A stretch of 64,000 nucleotides of DNA. It comes from Pseudosulfitobacter pseudonitzschiae. Lineage in GTDB: Bacteria > Pseudomonadota > Alphaproteobacteria > Rhodobacterales > Rhodobacteraceae. Under the pieces are notes generated by a model. It was not told where the DNA came from. It did not search any database and saw only the letters and a program-made list of their open reading frames with translations. This document shows positions 8,459-16,551 of this stretch, piece by piece. The stretch is taken from the NCBI RefSeq assembly GCF_900129395.1, contig NZ_FQVP01000011.1, forward strand, positions 1 to 64,000, in the 5' to 3' direction. A program made the position numbers and the translations under genes. Each line of letters opens with the position of its first letter. Within the stretch, counting starts at the first letter, position 1.

Positions 8459-10042
8459 ATGGACGGCAAAACATACAATTACAGACTGTTCGCGCGCAGT
8501 GATTTCAGCGCGTTCTGGGCGTTGTTCACCGACAACCTGATCAACCTGATCGTGCTGGCGGGGGTCTGCCAGTTCGTGTTCGACATGCCTGCGGCCATCG
8601 TGTTCGGGCGCATCCTGCCCGGGGCTGCGGTGGCGATCATGGCGGGGGTTGCTGTGTACACATGGTTGGCCAAACGCGCGGCCACGCGGGCGGGGCGGGA
8701 TTTCACCGCACTGCCTTACGGCATTTCGACGCCGGTGATGTTTGTGTATCTGTTTGGCGTAATAGGGCCGATTTACTGGGCCACGAACGACCCGCTGCTG
8801 GCGTGGCAGGTGGGCATCGGCGCGGGGTTCATGGGCGGCATTGTCGCCGCGATGGGCGCCATTGTCGGCCCGCTGCTGAAACGGGTGACACCGCGTGCGG
8901 GGATGCTGGGCACGCTGTGCGGCATCGCGCTGGTGTTCATCGGCACCGTACCGCTGGCCACGGTGTTCGAGGACCCATACGTCGGCTTTGCGTCGATGAT
9001 CATCATCCTGTGGGGGCTGGTCGGGCGGTTCCGGCTGCCGTTCAACATGCCCGCCGGCCTGCTGGCGCTGATCGTGGGCACCGTGGTGGCACTGGGCATG
9101 GGCAAGGCCAGCGTCAGCTTTGACGGCGTCGCGTTCTATCCGCCGCTGCCCTATTTCGGCGACCTGATCGTGGGCATCCAGCACCTGTTTGCCAACCCAG
9201 AGCTGTTCCTGGTCCTGGTGCCGGTGCAGATCTACAACTTCATCGAAACCATGAACAACGTCGAAAGCGCCGAGGCGGCGGGGGACACCTATCCTGTGGC
9301 GACCTGTCAGGTGACCGATGGGGTCGGCACCATGGTGGGCGCGCTGTTCGGTTCGCCGTTTCCGACGACGGCCTATATCGGGCATCCGGCCTACAAGAAG
9401 ATGGGGGCGCATTCGGGCTATATCATCGGGGTCGGGCTGGTCATTCCCTTTGCCGTGTTCTTTGGCCTGCTGGCGTTTCTGAACAACCTGATCCCGGTGG
9501 CCGCTGCCGCGCCCGTGCTGGTGTTCGTGGCGCTGAGCCTGATCACCAACACCGCCCATTCGGTCAAGACCGAGCATATGGCAGCCGTCACCATTGCGAT
9601 GATGCCGCATATCTCGTCATTCCTGATGATCAAATGGGGTGCGATGATGGGCGCGCTGGCTGCAGTGGGGGCGCAGGACCTGCCGCAGATGGGCGATCCG
9701 GCGCTGACCGCGGCATTGTTGCAGCAGGGTGCGCATTACACCGGGCATCTGGCGCTGAGCCAGGGGGCCATCCTGACCGGGCTGATCTGGGGTGCCATCG
9801 TGGCCAGCGTCATCGACGGCAATTTCCGCAACGCAGGCGGCTTTGCGCTGGCGGCGTTCGGGATGTCGTTGGTGGGGATCATCCATGCGGCCAGCCTGCA
9901 TTGGCCTGCGTTCAGCGGGGTCGCCGTGGGCTATCTGATCGCGGCGGCGTTCCTGTTCATCTATCCGATCTTTCACCGCGAGGATGAGATCCCCGAGATG
10001 CCCCTGCCCGAGAACGCCCCGGGCATAGCCCCCGGCGAATGA
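8459..10042 (+). CDS. NCS2-family purine permease
   Basis: This 527-residue polytopic membrane protein has about twelve hydrophobic segments and belongs to the nucleobase-cation-symport-2 / xanthine-uracil permease superfamily. The early FWALFTDNLINLIVL segment and the LPYGISTPVMFVY loop fit the family. Its place between xdhC and guanine deaminase makes purine-base uptake (xanthine, hypoxanthine, guanine or urate) likely; exact specificity cannot be read. ATG 8459 is preferred over an in-frame GTG at 8429 because GGAGGAG at 8444-8450 is well spaced. Confidence 0.88.
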   Translation: MDGKTYNYRLFARSDFSAFWALFTDNLINLIVLAGVCQFVFDMPAAIVFGRILPGAAVAIMAGVAVYTWLAKRAATRAGRDFTALPYGISTPVMFVYLFGVIGPIYWATNDPLLAWQVGIGAGFMGGIVAAMGAIVGPLLKRVTPRAGMLGTLCGIALVFIGTVPLATVFEDPYVGFASMIIILWGLVGRFRLPFNMPAGLLALIVGTVVALGMGKASVSFDGVAFYPPLPYFGDLIVGIQHLFANPELFLVLVPVQIYNFIETMNNVESAEAAGDTYPVATCQVTDGVGTMVGALFGSPFPTTAYIGHPAYKKMGAHSGYIIGVGLVIPFAVFFGLLAFLNNLIPVAAAAPVLVFVALSLITNTAHSVKTEHMAAVTIAMMPHISSFLMIKWGAMMGALAAVGAQDLPQMGDPALTAALLQQGAHYTGHLALSQGAILTGLIWGAIVASVIDGNFRNAGGFALAAFGMSLVGIIHAASLHWPAFSGVAVGYLIAAAFLFIYPIFHREDEIPEMPLPENAPGIAPGE

Positions 10043-10050
10043 CCAAACAG

Positions 10051-10077
10051 ACCCAAGGCGCGCACAGCGCCTTGGGT
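10051..10077 (+). terminator. Hairpin between the permease and guaD
   Basis: A perfect 11-bp stem (ACCCAAGGCGC at 10051-10061 with its complement at 10067-10077) encloses a 5-nt loop 8 bp after the permease stop. No proper T tract follows, so it may be an mRNA-stabilising or attenuating hairpin rather than a full terminator. Confidence 0.5.
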
Positions 10078-10100
10078 GCCTATTTCCAAGGACAGATGAC

Positions 10101-11423
10101 ATGACACCCAAGCAGACCCTGTTGCGTGGCCGCACGCTGAACTTTTCCGCCGAACCCACGGGGCCGGAGGACACCGCTGCCTATCAGTATTGCGAAGACG
10201 GCGCGGTGTTGATCGAGGGCGGCTTGATCGTCGCCTCGGGCGATTATACAGCCGTCGCCGCCCAAGCGGTGCAGCCGCAGGTGATCGACCACCGCCCGCA
10301 TCTGCTGATGGCGGGGTTCATCGACACGCATATTCATTTCCCGCAGGTGCAGGTGATTGCCTCGTGGGGGGCGCAGTTGCTGGACTGGCTAAACAGCTAT
10401 ACCTTCCCCGAGGAGACCCGATTTGCCAGCCCTGACCACAGCGCGGCAATGGCGGGTAAGTTTTACGACCTGCTGCTGGGGCACGGCACGACGACGGCGG
10501 TGGCCTATTGTTCGGTGCACAAGGCATCGGCGGACGCGTTTTTCGCCGAAGCCGCGCGGCGCGACATGCGGATGATCGGCGGCAAGGTGATGATGGACCG
10601 CAACGCGCCCGACGGGCTGATGGACACACCGCAGTCGGGCTATGACGATACACAGGCGTTGATCCGCGACTGGCATGGCAAGGGGCGTGCGTCCTATGCG
10701 ATCACGCCGCGCTTTGCCATCACCTCGACCCCTGCGCAGATGGAGATGGCGCAGGCGCTGGTGGCGGAAAACCCCGATTGCTATGTGCAGACGCATCTGT
10801 CGGAAAACCACGCCGAGATCGACTTTACCCGTGAACTCTATCCGCAGGCGCGGGACTATCTGGATGTGTACGAAACCTATGGTTTGCTTGGCCCCAAGGC
10901 GTTGCTGGGCCACGCCATCCACCTGACCCCGCGCGAGATCGACGCGCTGGCCGAGACGGGGGCGCATCCGGTGTTTTGCCCGACGTCGAACCTGTTCCTG
11001 GGCAGCGGGTTGTTCGACGGCGCGGGTCTGAGGGCGCGCGGGATTGGCAATGCGATTGCGACGGATGTGGGGGCGGGGACCAGCTATTCCATGCTGCAAA
11101 CGCTGAACGAAGGCTACAAGGTGTTGCAATTGCAGGGCCAGTCGCTGCACCCCTTGCGCGCGTTCCACTGGATCACGCGGGGCAATGCGGTGACGCTGGG
11201 GCTGGAAGGCAAGATCGGCACGCTGGACGCAGGGACCGAAGCCGATGTCGTGGTGCTGGACGCGCGCGCGACACCGGCGATGGACCTGCGGATGCAGCGG
11301 GCGGGCAGCCTGTCTGACGAATTGTTCATCCTGCAAATGCTGGGCGATGACCGCGCGGTGGCGCAGGTTTACGTGGCGGGGCGGGCCAGCAAGGGCGCGC
11401 CTGTGCTGGAAGCCGCGATTTAG
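10101..11423 (+). CDS. guaD: Guanine deaminase
   Basis: This 440-residue amidohydrolase-superfamily enzyme converts guanine to xanthine, the substrate of the XdhAB enzyme encoded upstream. The metal-binding DTHIHFPQ motif is at about residues 74-81. It is followed by the guanine-deaminase-type WLNSYTFPEE segment, the TQTHLSENH-type histidines, and VATDVGAGTS near the distal Asp. The start is preceded by CCAAGGAC. It probably shares the purine transcription unit, with the 10051-10077 hairpin adjusting its expression. Confidence 0.95.
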   Translation: MTPKQTLLRGRTLNFSAEPTGPEDTAAYQYCEDGAVLIEGGLIVASGDYTAVAAQAVQPQVIDHRPHLLMAGFIDTHIHFPQVQVIASWGAQLLDWLNSYTFPEETRFASPDHSAAMAGKFYDLLLGHGTTTAVAYCSVHKASADAFFAEAARRDMRMIGGKVMMDRNAPDGLMDTPQSGYDDTQALIRDWHGKGRASYAITPRFAITSTPAQMEMAQALVAENPDCYVQTHLSENHAEIDFTRELYPQARDYLDVYETYGLLGPKALLGHAIHLTPREIDALAETGAHPVFCPTSNLFLGSGLFDGAGLRARGIGNAIATDVGAGTSYSMLQTLNEGYKVLQLQGQSLHPLRAFHWITRGNAVTLGLEGKIGTLDAGTEADVVVLDARATPAMDLRMQRAGSLSDELFILQMLGDDRAVAQVYVAGRASKGAPVLEAAI

Positions 11424-11552
11424 TTGGAAAACCGATAACCCCCTGAGGATTGTCAAATCAAACCGAAAGGTGCTGTCGCCGTTTTCCAGATGGCGGCGGC
11501 GGGCGGTGTGGCCCATAGTGGCCTGAATTCGACAGCCTTACAGGAGACGCTG

Positions 11553-12380
11553 ATGTCAGCGAAATATTACGCCCCTACCGGCGGGCATCCGGGACAAGAG
11601 CAGCTTTTGACCGACCGCGCGGTGTTCACCGATGCCTATGCGGTGATCCCGAAGGGCACGATGCGCGACATCGTCACCAGCTTTTTGCCGTTCTGGGAGG
11701 GCACCCGCCTGTGGGTTCTGTCGCGCCCCCTCAGCGGTTTTGCCGAGACGTTTTCGCAATACATCATGGAGGTCGCGCCCGGTGGCGGTTCGGACAAGCC
11801 CGAGAATGACGACGGCGCCGAGGGCGTGTTGTTCATCGTCGAGGGCACCGCGACCCTGCGCGTGAATGGCGAAGTGCATGTGATGACGCCCGGCGGCTAT
11901 GCCTTCCTGCCGCCGCAGTGTGGCTGGACCCTGCACAACGAAAGCGACGAAATGCTGCGGTTTCATTGGGTGCGCAAGGCGTTCGAGCCGGTCGAGGGGC
12001 TGCCGATGCCCGAGGTGATCGTCACCAACGAGGCCGACATTGCGCCCACGGTGATGCCGGATACGGATGGCAAATGGGCGACCACTCGGTTTGTGGACCC
12101 CAGCGATTTGCGCCACGACATGCACGTGACCGTCGTGACGTTCGAGCCGGGGGCGGTGATCCCCTTTGCCGAGACGCATGTGATGGAACATGGGCTGTAT
12201 GTGCTTGAAGGGAAAGCGGTTTACCGACTGAACCAGGACTGGGTCGAGGTTGAGGCCGGCGATTACATGTGGCTGCGCGCGTTCTGCCCGCAGGCCTGTT
12301 ACGCGGGCGGGCCGGGGCGGTTCCGGTACCTGCTGTATAAGGACGTGAACCGGCATATGAGTTTGCGGCGGACGTTTTAG
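11553..12380 (+). CDS. allE: (S)-ureidoglycine aminohydrolase (bicupin)
   Basis: AllE releases ammonia from (S)-ureidoglycine to give (S)-ureidoglycolate, late in allantoin breakdown; ureidoglycolate then yields glyoxylate and urea. The 275-residue protein contains two cupin barrels, seen in the EGVLFIVEGTATLRVNG block and the later EHGLYVLEGKAVYRLN block. The ATG at 11553 follows CAGGAGA. About 130 bp separate it from guaD. Allantoinase, allantoicase and ureidoglycolate lyase are not in this window. Confidence 0.93.
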   Translation: MSAKYYAPTGGHPGQEQLLTDRAVFTDAYAVIPKGTMRDIVTSFLPFWEGTRLWVLSRPLSGFAETFSQYIMEVAPGGGSDKPENDDGAEGVLFIVEGTATLRVNGEVHVMTPGGYAFLPPQCGWTLHNESDEMLRFHWVRKAFEPVEGLPMPEVIVTNEADIAPTVMPDTDGKWATTRFVDPSDLRHDMHVTVVTFEPGAVIPFAETHVMEHGLYVLEGKAVYRLNQDWVEVEAGDYMWLRAFCPQACYAGGPGRFRYLLYKDVNRHMSLRRTF

Positions 12381-12489
12381 GGGGCTCGCGACATAAGGGC
12401 AGCGGCTGGCCGTCAGGGCAGAGGGGTGCCGACAGTACTAATGACACCTCTGTCGCTTTGTTTCTTCAGAATGGTGGTTTTGTTGGAAG

Positions 12490-12518
12490 TTGACAATCGA
12501 AGCCTGATCACCTAATTA
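12490..12518 (+). promoter_or_regulatory. Candidate sigma-70 promoter upstream of the DUF3800 gene
   Basis: A perfect TTGACA (12490-12495) is followed after 17 bp by TAATTA (12513-12518), a weak -10 match. It lies in the 220-bp gap after allE and would drive either the DUF3800 gene or a short RNA ending at the hairpin at 12559-12589. Confidence 0.4.
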
Positions 12519-12558
12519 GGTTCGTGAGGCGCAGTCGTGTATTGCCCTCATTCCGAGG

Positions 12559-12589
12559 CCCGCGCGTAAGCGCGGGTTTTCGTGTTTTT
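12559..12589 (+). terminator. Intrinsic-terminator-like hairpin just before the DUF3800 gene
   Basis: A 7-bp GC stem (CCCGCGC at 12559-12565, GTAA loop, GCGCGGG at 12570-12576) is followed by TTTTCGTGTTTTT. It ends directly before the GGAG ribosome site of the next gene. A terminator in a leader suggests either attenuation or a separate small RNA of about 70 nt starting near 12520. Confidence 0.6.
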
Positions 12590-12599
12590 GGAGAATGTT

Positions 12600-13340
12600 T
12601 TGACGTACATTGCCTATCTGGACGAGTTTGGCCACATCGGCCCTTACATTAGCCGCAATGATCCTCAGCACAACGACAGCCCGGTTTTTGGACTTGCTGG
12701 ACTTGTCCTCCCGATCGAGGAAGTGCGCAATTTTGGAACCTGGTTCTATCAACGAAAATGCGAGCTTTTGAAATTCGAGATTGACCGTTCGGATAAACAT
12801 CCGTCAGTTTGGGAAAAGAAAGGTGCGGCGCTTTATACAGTACGGAACGTCAAAAACTACCAAGAGCTGCGCAATTTCACAAACCGTCTTTTCAATAAGA
12901 TCACAAAGCTTGGTGGATTTGCCTTTTATGTCGGACAACGTAAGCATGATGCTCCAGGCATCCACGATGCGAACGCGCTTTATCGGCATATTTTGCGTGA
13001 GGCCATCAAGCGCATAGACCAGCACTGTGAGAAAGATTGCACACCGTGCGAGAAGTTTCTCCTTGCCCTCGATGAGCATGACCAGCGATCGGCCTTGGTT
13101 ACGCAGGCGGCAATCGCAATGTACGGAACCGATAACAGGCGCTGCCTTATTGAGCCGCCTTTTCAATTAGAAAGCCATCGCTATCAGACCATGCAGGCTG
13201 CGGATTGGATAGCTGGCCTTGTTGGTCGTCTAGGGTCGTATTGGAAAAACCCTGGTGAGTATGCGGAAAATGAGATCCTCGCGACCTATTTCGCAACACG
13301 GCTGCATCGTTGCGTCGTTAGAAGTGGGATCAGAGACTGA
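12600..13340 (+). CDS. DUF3800-domain protein
   Basis: This 246-residue protein has the DUF3800 pattern: an N-terminal IAYLDEFGHIG acidic motif, a mid-protein LDEHDQR, and a C-terminal QAADWIAGLVGR. DUF3800 proteins have an RNase-H-like fold and often lie near defence or mobile genes; no reaction is established for this one. The TTG at 12600 is chosen because GGAG (12590-12593) is correctly spaced; an in-frame GTG at 12582 lies inside the terminator-like T tract. The gene is visibly more A+T-rich than its neighbours and unrelated to the flanking pathways, so horizontal gain is likely. Confidence 0.75.
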   Translation: MTYIAYLDEFGHIGPYISRNDPQHNDSPVFGLAGLVLPIEEVRNFGTWFYQRKCELLKFEIDRSDKHPSVWEKKGAALYTVRNVKNYQELRNFTNRLFNKITKLGGFAFYVGQRKHDAPGIHDANALYRHILREAIKRIDQHCEKDCTPCEKFLLALDEHDQRSALVTQAAIAMYGTDNRRCLIEPPFQLESHRYQTMQAADWIAGLVGRLGSYWKNPGEYAENEILATYFATRLHRCVVRSGIRD

Positions 13341-13387
13341 ATAACGACGAGTCCGCGCCCGGGTCTGGCTGCGTGGCGTTGCCAACC

Positions 13388-14215
13388 CTAACCCCCCAAC
13401 GTCGCCGACAAATCCGCTGCCGCTGCGCGCACCGCGACACTCAACCGCTCAATATCCTCCAGACCCACGCGGCTGGTCGGCCCTGAAACCGAAATCCCCG
13501 CCACCGCCTCTTGGTGGATGTCGAACACGGGGGCCGCGATGCAGCGCATGCCGATGTTGCGTTCTTCGGCGTCCACCGCATAGCCACGCGCGCGGACCTG
13601 TGCCAGATCGGCGCGCAGGGCGTTCAGATCGGTGATGCTGTGCGGGGTGAAGGCGGTGAGCGTTTTGCCCGCCAAAGCGCGCTGCAACCGCGCGTCGTCC
13701 ATTTCCGCCAGCAGCGCCTTGCCGATGCCCGAGGCGTGCATGGGCGACAGGGTGCCGGGGGGGAAGAAGGCGCGGATGGTGGCCTCGGTCTCGACCTGGC
13801 TGACGAACAGAACCTGCCCGCCGCGTTCGATACCCAGATTTGCCGTCTCGCCCGTCTGCTCCATCAGCCGGCGCATCACCGGGCGGGCGCGTTCGACCAG
13901 GCTGGTGCGGCGCAGGAACCGCGCACCGATGACAAAGGCGCGCGGGCCGATGTGCCAAAGCTGTTCCACGGCGTCAAATTCCACCAGCCCGCGCCCTTCG
14001 AGGGTCACGAGGATGCGATAGACCGTGGCCGGGGACTGGTCGGTTTCGGTGGCAAGCGTGGTCAGCGCCTTGCCCTGGTGTTCGCTGAGGAATTCGAACA
14101 CCTCCATCGCGCGGTCCAGTGATTTGATGGTGTTCTGCGCGGTCTTGTCGGACCAGTCGCGGGGGCGGCCACGGGCGCGGCGGGGCTCGGAGGGGGGATT
14201 ATCTTGGGAAACCAT
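13388..14215 (-). CDS. bhcR: IclR-family regulator of the beta-hydroxyaspartate cycle
   Basis: This 275-residue IclR regulator has an N-terminal winged helix (about residues 25-90; SLDRAMEVFEFLSEHQGKALTTLA) and a C-terminal effector domain with the ASGIGKALLA and GMRCIAAPVFD segments. It is divergent from bhcA across 167 bp that contain two inverted repeats. In Paracoccus the same neighbour, BhcR, regulates bhcABCD and senses glyoxylate, so orthology is likely. The start MVSQDNPP was taken; a longer open frame runs into the intergenic operators. Confidence 0.9.
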   Translation of the reverse strand: MVSQDNPPSEPRRARGRPRDWSDKTAQNTIKSLDRAMEVFEFLSEHQGKALTTLATETDQSPATVYRILVTLEGRGLVEFDAVEQLWHIGPRAFVIGARFLRRTSLVERARPVMRRLMEQTGETANLGIERGGQVLFVSQVETEATIRAFFPPGTLSPMHASGIGKALLAEMDDARLQRALAGKTLTAFTPHSITDLNALRADLAQVRARGYAVDAEERNIGMRCIAAPVFDIHQEAVAGISVSGPTSRVGLEDIERLSVAVRAAAADLSATLGG

Positions 14216-14244
14216 ATAATGCCTTTGATTTAAAGCGAAAGCCG

Positions 14245-14261
14245 TTTTCACGATATGAAAA
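14245..14261. promoter_or_regulatory. Candidate BhcR operator 1
   Basis: The inverted repeat TTTTCA-CGATA-TGAAAA has 6-bp arms and a 5-nt spacer, centred 38 bp upstream of the bhcR start. It shares spacer length and a T-rich half-site with the repeat at 14304-14324. Confidence 0.5.
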
Positions 14262-14303
14262 ATGCAAGGCACTGACATGACGTGATTATTCCTTTTATAG
14301 CAC

Positions 14304-14324
14304 TTTTGAAAAACGATTTCAAAA
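14304..14324. promoter_or_regulatory. Candidate BhcR operator 2
   Basis: The perfect inverted repeat TTTTGAAA-AACGA-TTTCAAAA has 8-bp arms and a 5-nt spacer in the bhcR-bhcA intergenic region, about 60 bp upstream of the bhcA start. It is the strongest dyad in this region. Confidence 0.55.
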
Positions 14325-14382
14325 AAATTGGGTGCGCGCGATCACTGTCCTAAGGTGGGTGCAACACATCAAGGAGACGGAC

Positions 14383-15573
14383 ATGAGCTTTCAGAACCCA
14401 GTTTTCATTCCGGGGCCGACCAACATCCCCGAGAACCTGCGCAAGGCCTGCGACATGCCGACCATCGACCACCGGTCGCCGCTGTTCGGGCAGATCCTGC
14501 ACCCCGCCCGTGCGGGCGTTCAAAAGGTGCTGAAAAGCACCAGCGCCGAGGTGTTCATTTTCCCCTCGACCGGCACGGGGGGCTGGGAAACGGCGCTGAC
14601 CAACACGCTCAGCGCGGGCGACACCGTGCTGGCGGCGCGCAACGGGATGTTTTCGCAACGCTGGATCGATATGTGCCAGCGCCACGGGCTGAACGTGAAC
14701 GTGGTCGAAACCCCGTGGGGGCAGGGCGTGCCTGCGGACCGTTATGCCGAGATTCTGGCGGCTGACACGGGTCACCAGATCAAGGCGGTGTTGGCCACGC
14801 ACAACGAAACCGCGACCGGCGTGCGGTCGAACATTGCGGCGGTGCGTCAGGCGCTGGATGATGCGGGCCACCCTGCGATGTTGTTCGTGGACGGCGTGTC
14901 GTCGATCGGGTCGATGGAGTTCCGGTTTGACGACTGGGGCGTCGATGTGGCCGTGACCGGATCGCAAAAGGGGTTCATGCTGCCCGCCGGTCTGGGCATC
15001 GTCGGGTTCAGCGCCAAGGCGATGGAGGCCACGAAATCCGCCAAGCTGCCGCGCACCTTCTTTGACGTGCACGACATGGCCAAGGGCTATGCCAACAGCG
15101 CCTATCCCTACACGCCTGCGGTCGGCCTGCTGAACGGGTTGAACACCGCTTGCGGGATGCTGCTGGACGAGGGGCTGGCAAATGTCTTTGCCCGCCATCA
15201 CCGCATTGCCGAAGGCGTGCGGGCGGCGGTGGGCGCCTGGGGGCTGGATCTGTGTGCGGCAAGCCCGGATCTTTACTCCGACACGGTCAGTGCCATCCGC
15301 ACGCCCGAGGGGTTCAACGCGACCAGCATCGTGACCCACGCGGCAGAGGTTTACGGCGTCGCCTTTGGCGTCGGTCTGGGCGAGGTTGCGGGCAAGGTGT
15401 TCCGCATCGGCCATCTGGGCAGCCTGACGGATGTCATGATGCTGTCGGGGATTGCGACGGCGGAAATGTGCATGGCCGACCTGGGTCTGGATATTACGCT
15501 TGGCTCGGGCGTGGCGGCGGCGCAGGATTATTATCGCGCCAACCGCGCCGAGCGGCAGCAGGACGCCGCGTGA
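14383..15573 (+). CDS. bhcA: Aspartate-glyoxylate aminotransferase BhcA
   Basis: BhcA transfers the amino group of aspartate to glyoxylate, giving glycine and oxaloacetate and closing the beta-hydroxyaspartate cycle. The 396-residue protein is a class V PLP aminotransferase with the FIPGPTNIPE start typical of serine/alanine-glyoxylate aminotransferases. The PLP Lys196 lies in VTGSQKGFMLP. ATG 14383 follows AAGGAGA. Its stop overlaps the first possible start of bhcB. The order bhcR-bhcA-B-C-D matches the characterised cluster, which makes the call firm. Confidence 0.95.
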   Translation: MSFQNPVFIPGPTNIPENLRKACDMPTIDHRSPLFGQILHPARAGVQKVLKSTSAEVFIFPSTGTGGWETALTNTLSAGDTVLAARNGMFSQRWIDMCQRHGLNVNVVETPWGQGVPADRYAEILAADTGHQIKAVLATHNETATGVRSNIAAVRQALDDAGHPAMLFVDGVSSIGSMEFRFDDWGVDVAVTGSQKGFMLPAGLGIVGFSAKAMEATKSAKLPRTFFDVHDMAKGYANSAYPYTPAVGLLNGLNTACGMLLDEGLANVFARHHRIAEGVRAAVGAWGLDLCAASPDLYSDTVSAIRTPEGFNATSIVTHAAEVYGVAFGVGLGEVAGKVFRIGHLGSLTDVMMLSGIATAEMCMADLGLDITLGSGVAAAQDYYRANRAERQQDAA

Positions 15574-15587
15574 TGAAGGATACGGCC

Positions 15588-16538
15588 ATGTATATCCCGA
15601 CCTTTGACGACATGCTGGCGGCGCACGACCGGATTGCGCCCTATATCCACCGCACGCCGGTTTTGACGTCTTCGTTCCTGAACGAGCTGACCGGTGCGCA
15701 GTTGTTCTTTAAATGCGAGAATTTCCAGAAGGCGGGCGCATTCAAGGTGCGCGGCGCGTCGAACGCGGTGTTCGGCCTGTCCGATGCCGAGGCAAAGGCT
15801 GGTGTCTGCACCCATTCGTCGGGCAACCACGCGCTGTCGCTCAGCTACGCCGCCGGGCGGCGGGGAATCCCGTGCAACGTGGTCATGCCCCGCACCGCGC
15901 CACAGGCGAAAAAGGATGCAGTGCGCGGCTATGGCGGCATGATCACCGAATGCGAACCGTCGACCACATCGCGCGAGGCGGTCTTTGCCGAGGTGCAGGC
16001 GCGCACGGGGGGCGATTTTGTGCACCCCTACAACGATCCGCGTGTGATCGCGGGTCAAGGCACCTGTTCGCGCGAGCTGATGGAGCAGACCGACGGGCTG
16101 GATATGGTCGTGGCCCCTATCGGTGGCGGCGGCATGATTTCGGGCACCTGCCTGACCCTGTCACATCTGGCCCCCGAGGTGCAGATTATTGCCGCCGAGC
16201 CGGAACAGGCCGACGACGCCGCGCGCAGTTTCCGTGCGGGTCACATCATTGCGGACGATGCGCCGGACACGATTGCCGACGGGCTGAAGGTGCCGCTGAA
16301 AGATTTGACATGGCATTTCGTGTCAAACCACGTCAGCGATGTCCTGACAGCCTCGGAAGATCAGATCGTGGATGCGATGAAACTGACGTGGAAGCGTATG
16401 AAAATCGTGATGGAAGCCAGCAGCGCCGTGCCGCTGGCCACCATCCTTGCCAACAAGGACCGGTTCGCGGGCAAGCGGGTCGGGATCATCATCACCGGGG
16501 GCAACGTCGATCTTGACGCTCTGCCGTGGTCCAATTGA
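15588..16538 (+). CDS. bhcB: Erythro-beta-hydroxyaspartate dehydratase BhcB
   Basis: BhcB removes water from (2R,3S)-beta-hydroxyaspartate to form iminosuccinate. The 316-residue protein is a fold-type II PLP enzyme related to serine racemase and threonine dehydratase. The PLP Lys53 lies in AGAFKVRGA, SSGNHA contacts substrate, and GGGGMISG binds phosphate. The start at 15588 (MYIPTFDDM) follows AAGGA. An alternative ATG at 15573, overlapping the bhcA stop, would add five residues. Confidence 0.95.
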   Translation: MYIPTFDDMLAAHDRIAPYIHRTPVLTSSFLNELTGAQLFFKCENFQKAGAFKVRGASNAVFGLSDAEAKAGVCTHSSGNHALSLSYAAGRRGIPCNVVMPRTAPQAKKDAVRGYGGMITECEPSTTSREAVFAEVQARTGGDFVHPYNDPRVIAGQGTCSRELMEQTDGLDMVVAPIGGGGMISGTCLTLSHLAPEVQIIAAEPEQADDAARSFRAGHIIADDAPDTIADGLKVPLKDLTWHFVSNHVSDVLTASEDQIVDAMKLTWKRMKIVMEASSAVPLATILANKDRFAGKRVGIIITGGNVDLDALPWSN

Positions 16539-16551
16539 AGGAGCCAACACC

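Noticed and set aside
12520-12590. Possible tRNA or tmRNA 3' end because of GGTTCG followed by a GC stem and T tract
   Set aside because: No cloverleaf, anticodon stem or acceptor pairing could be drawn; it was kept only as a leader hairpin.
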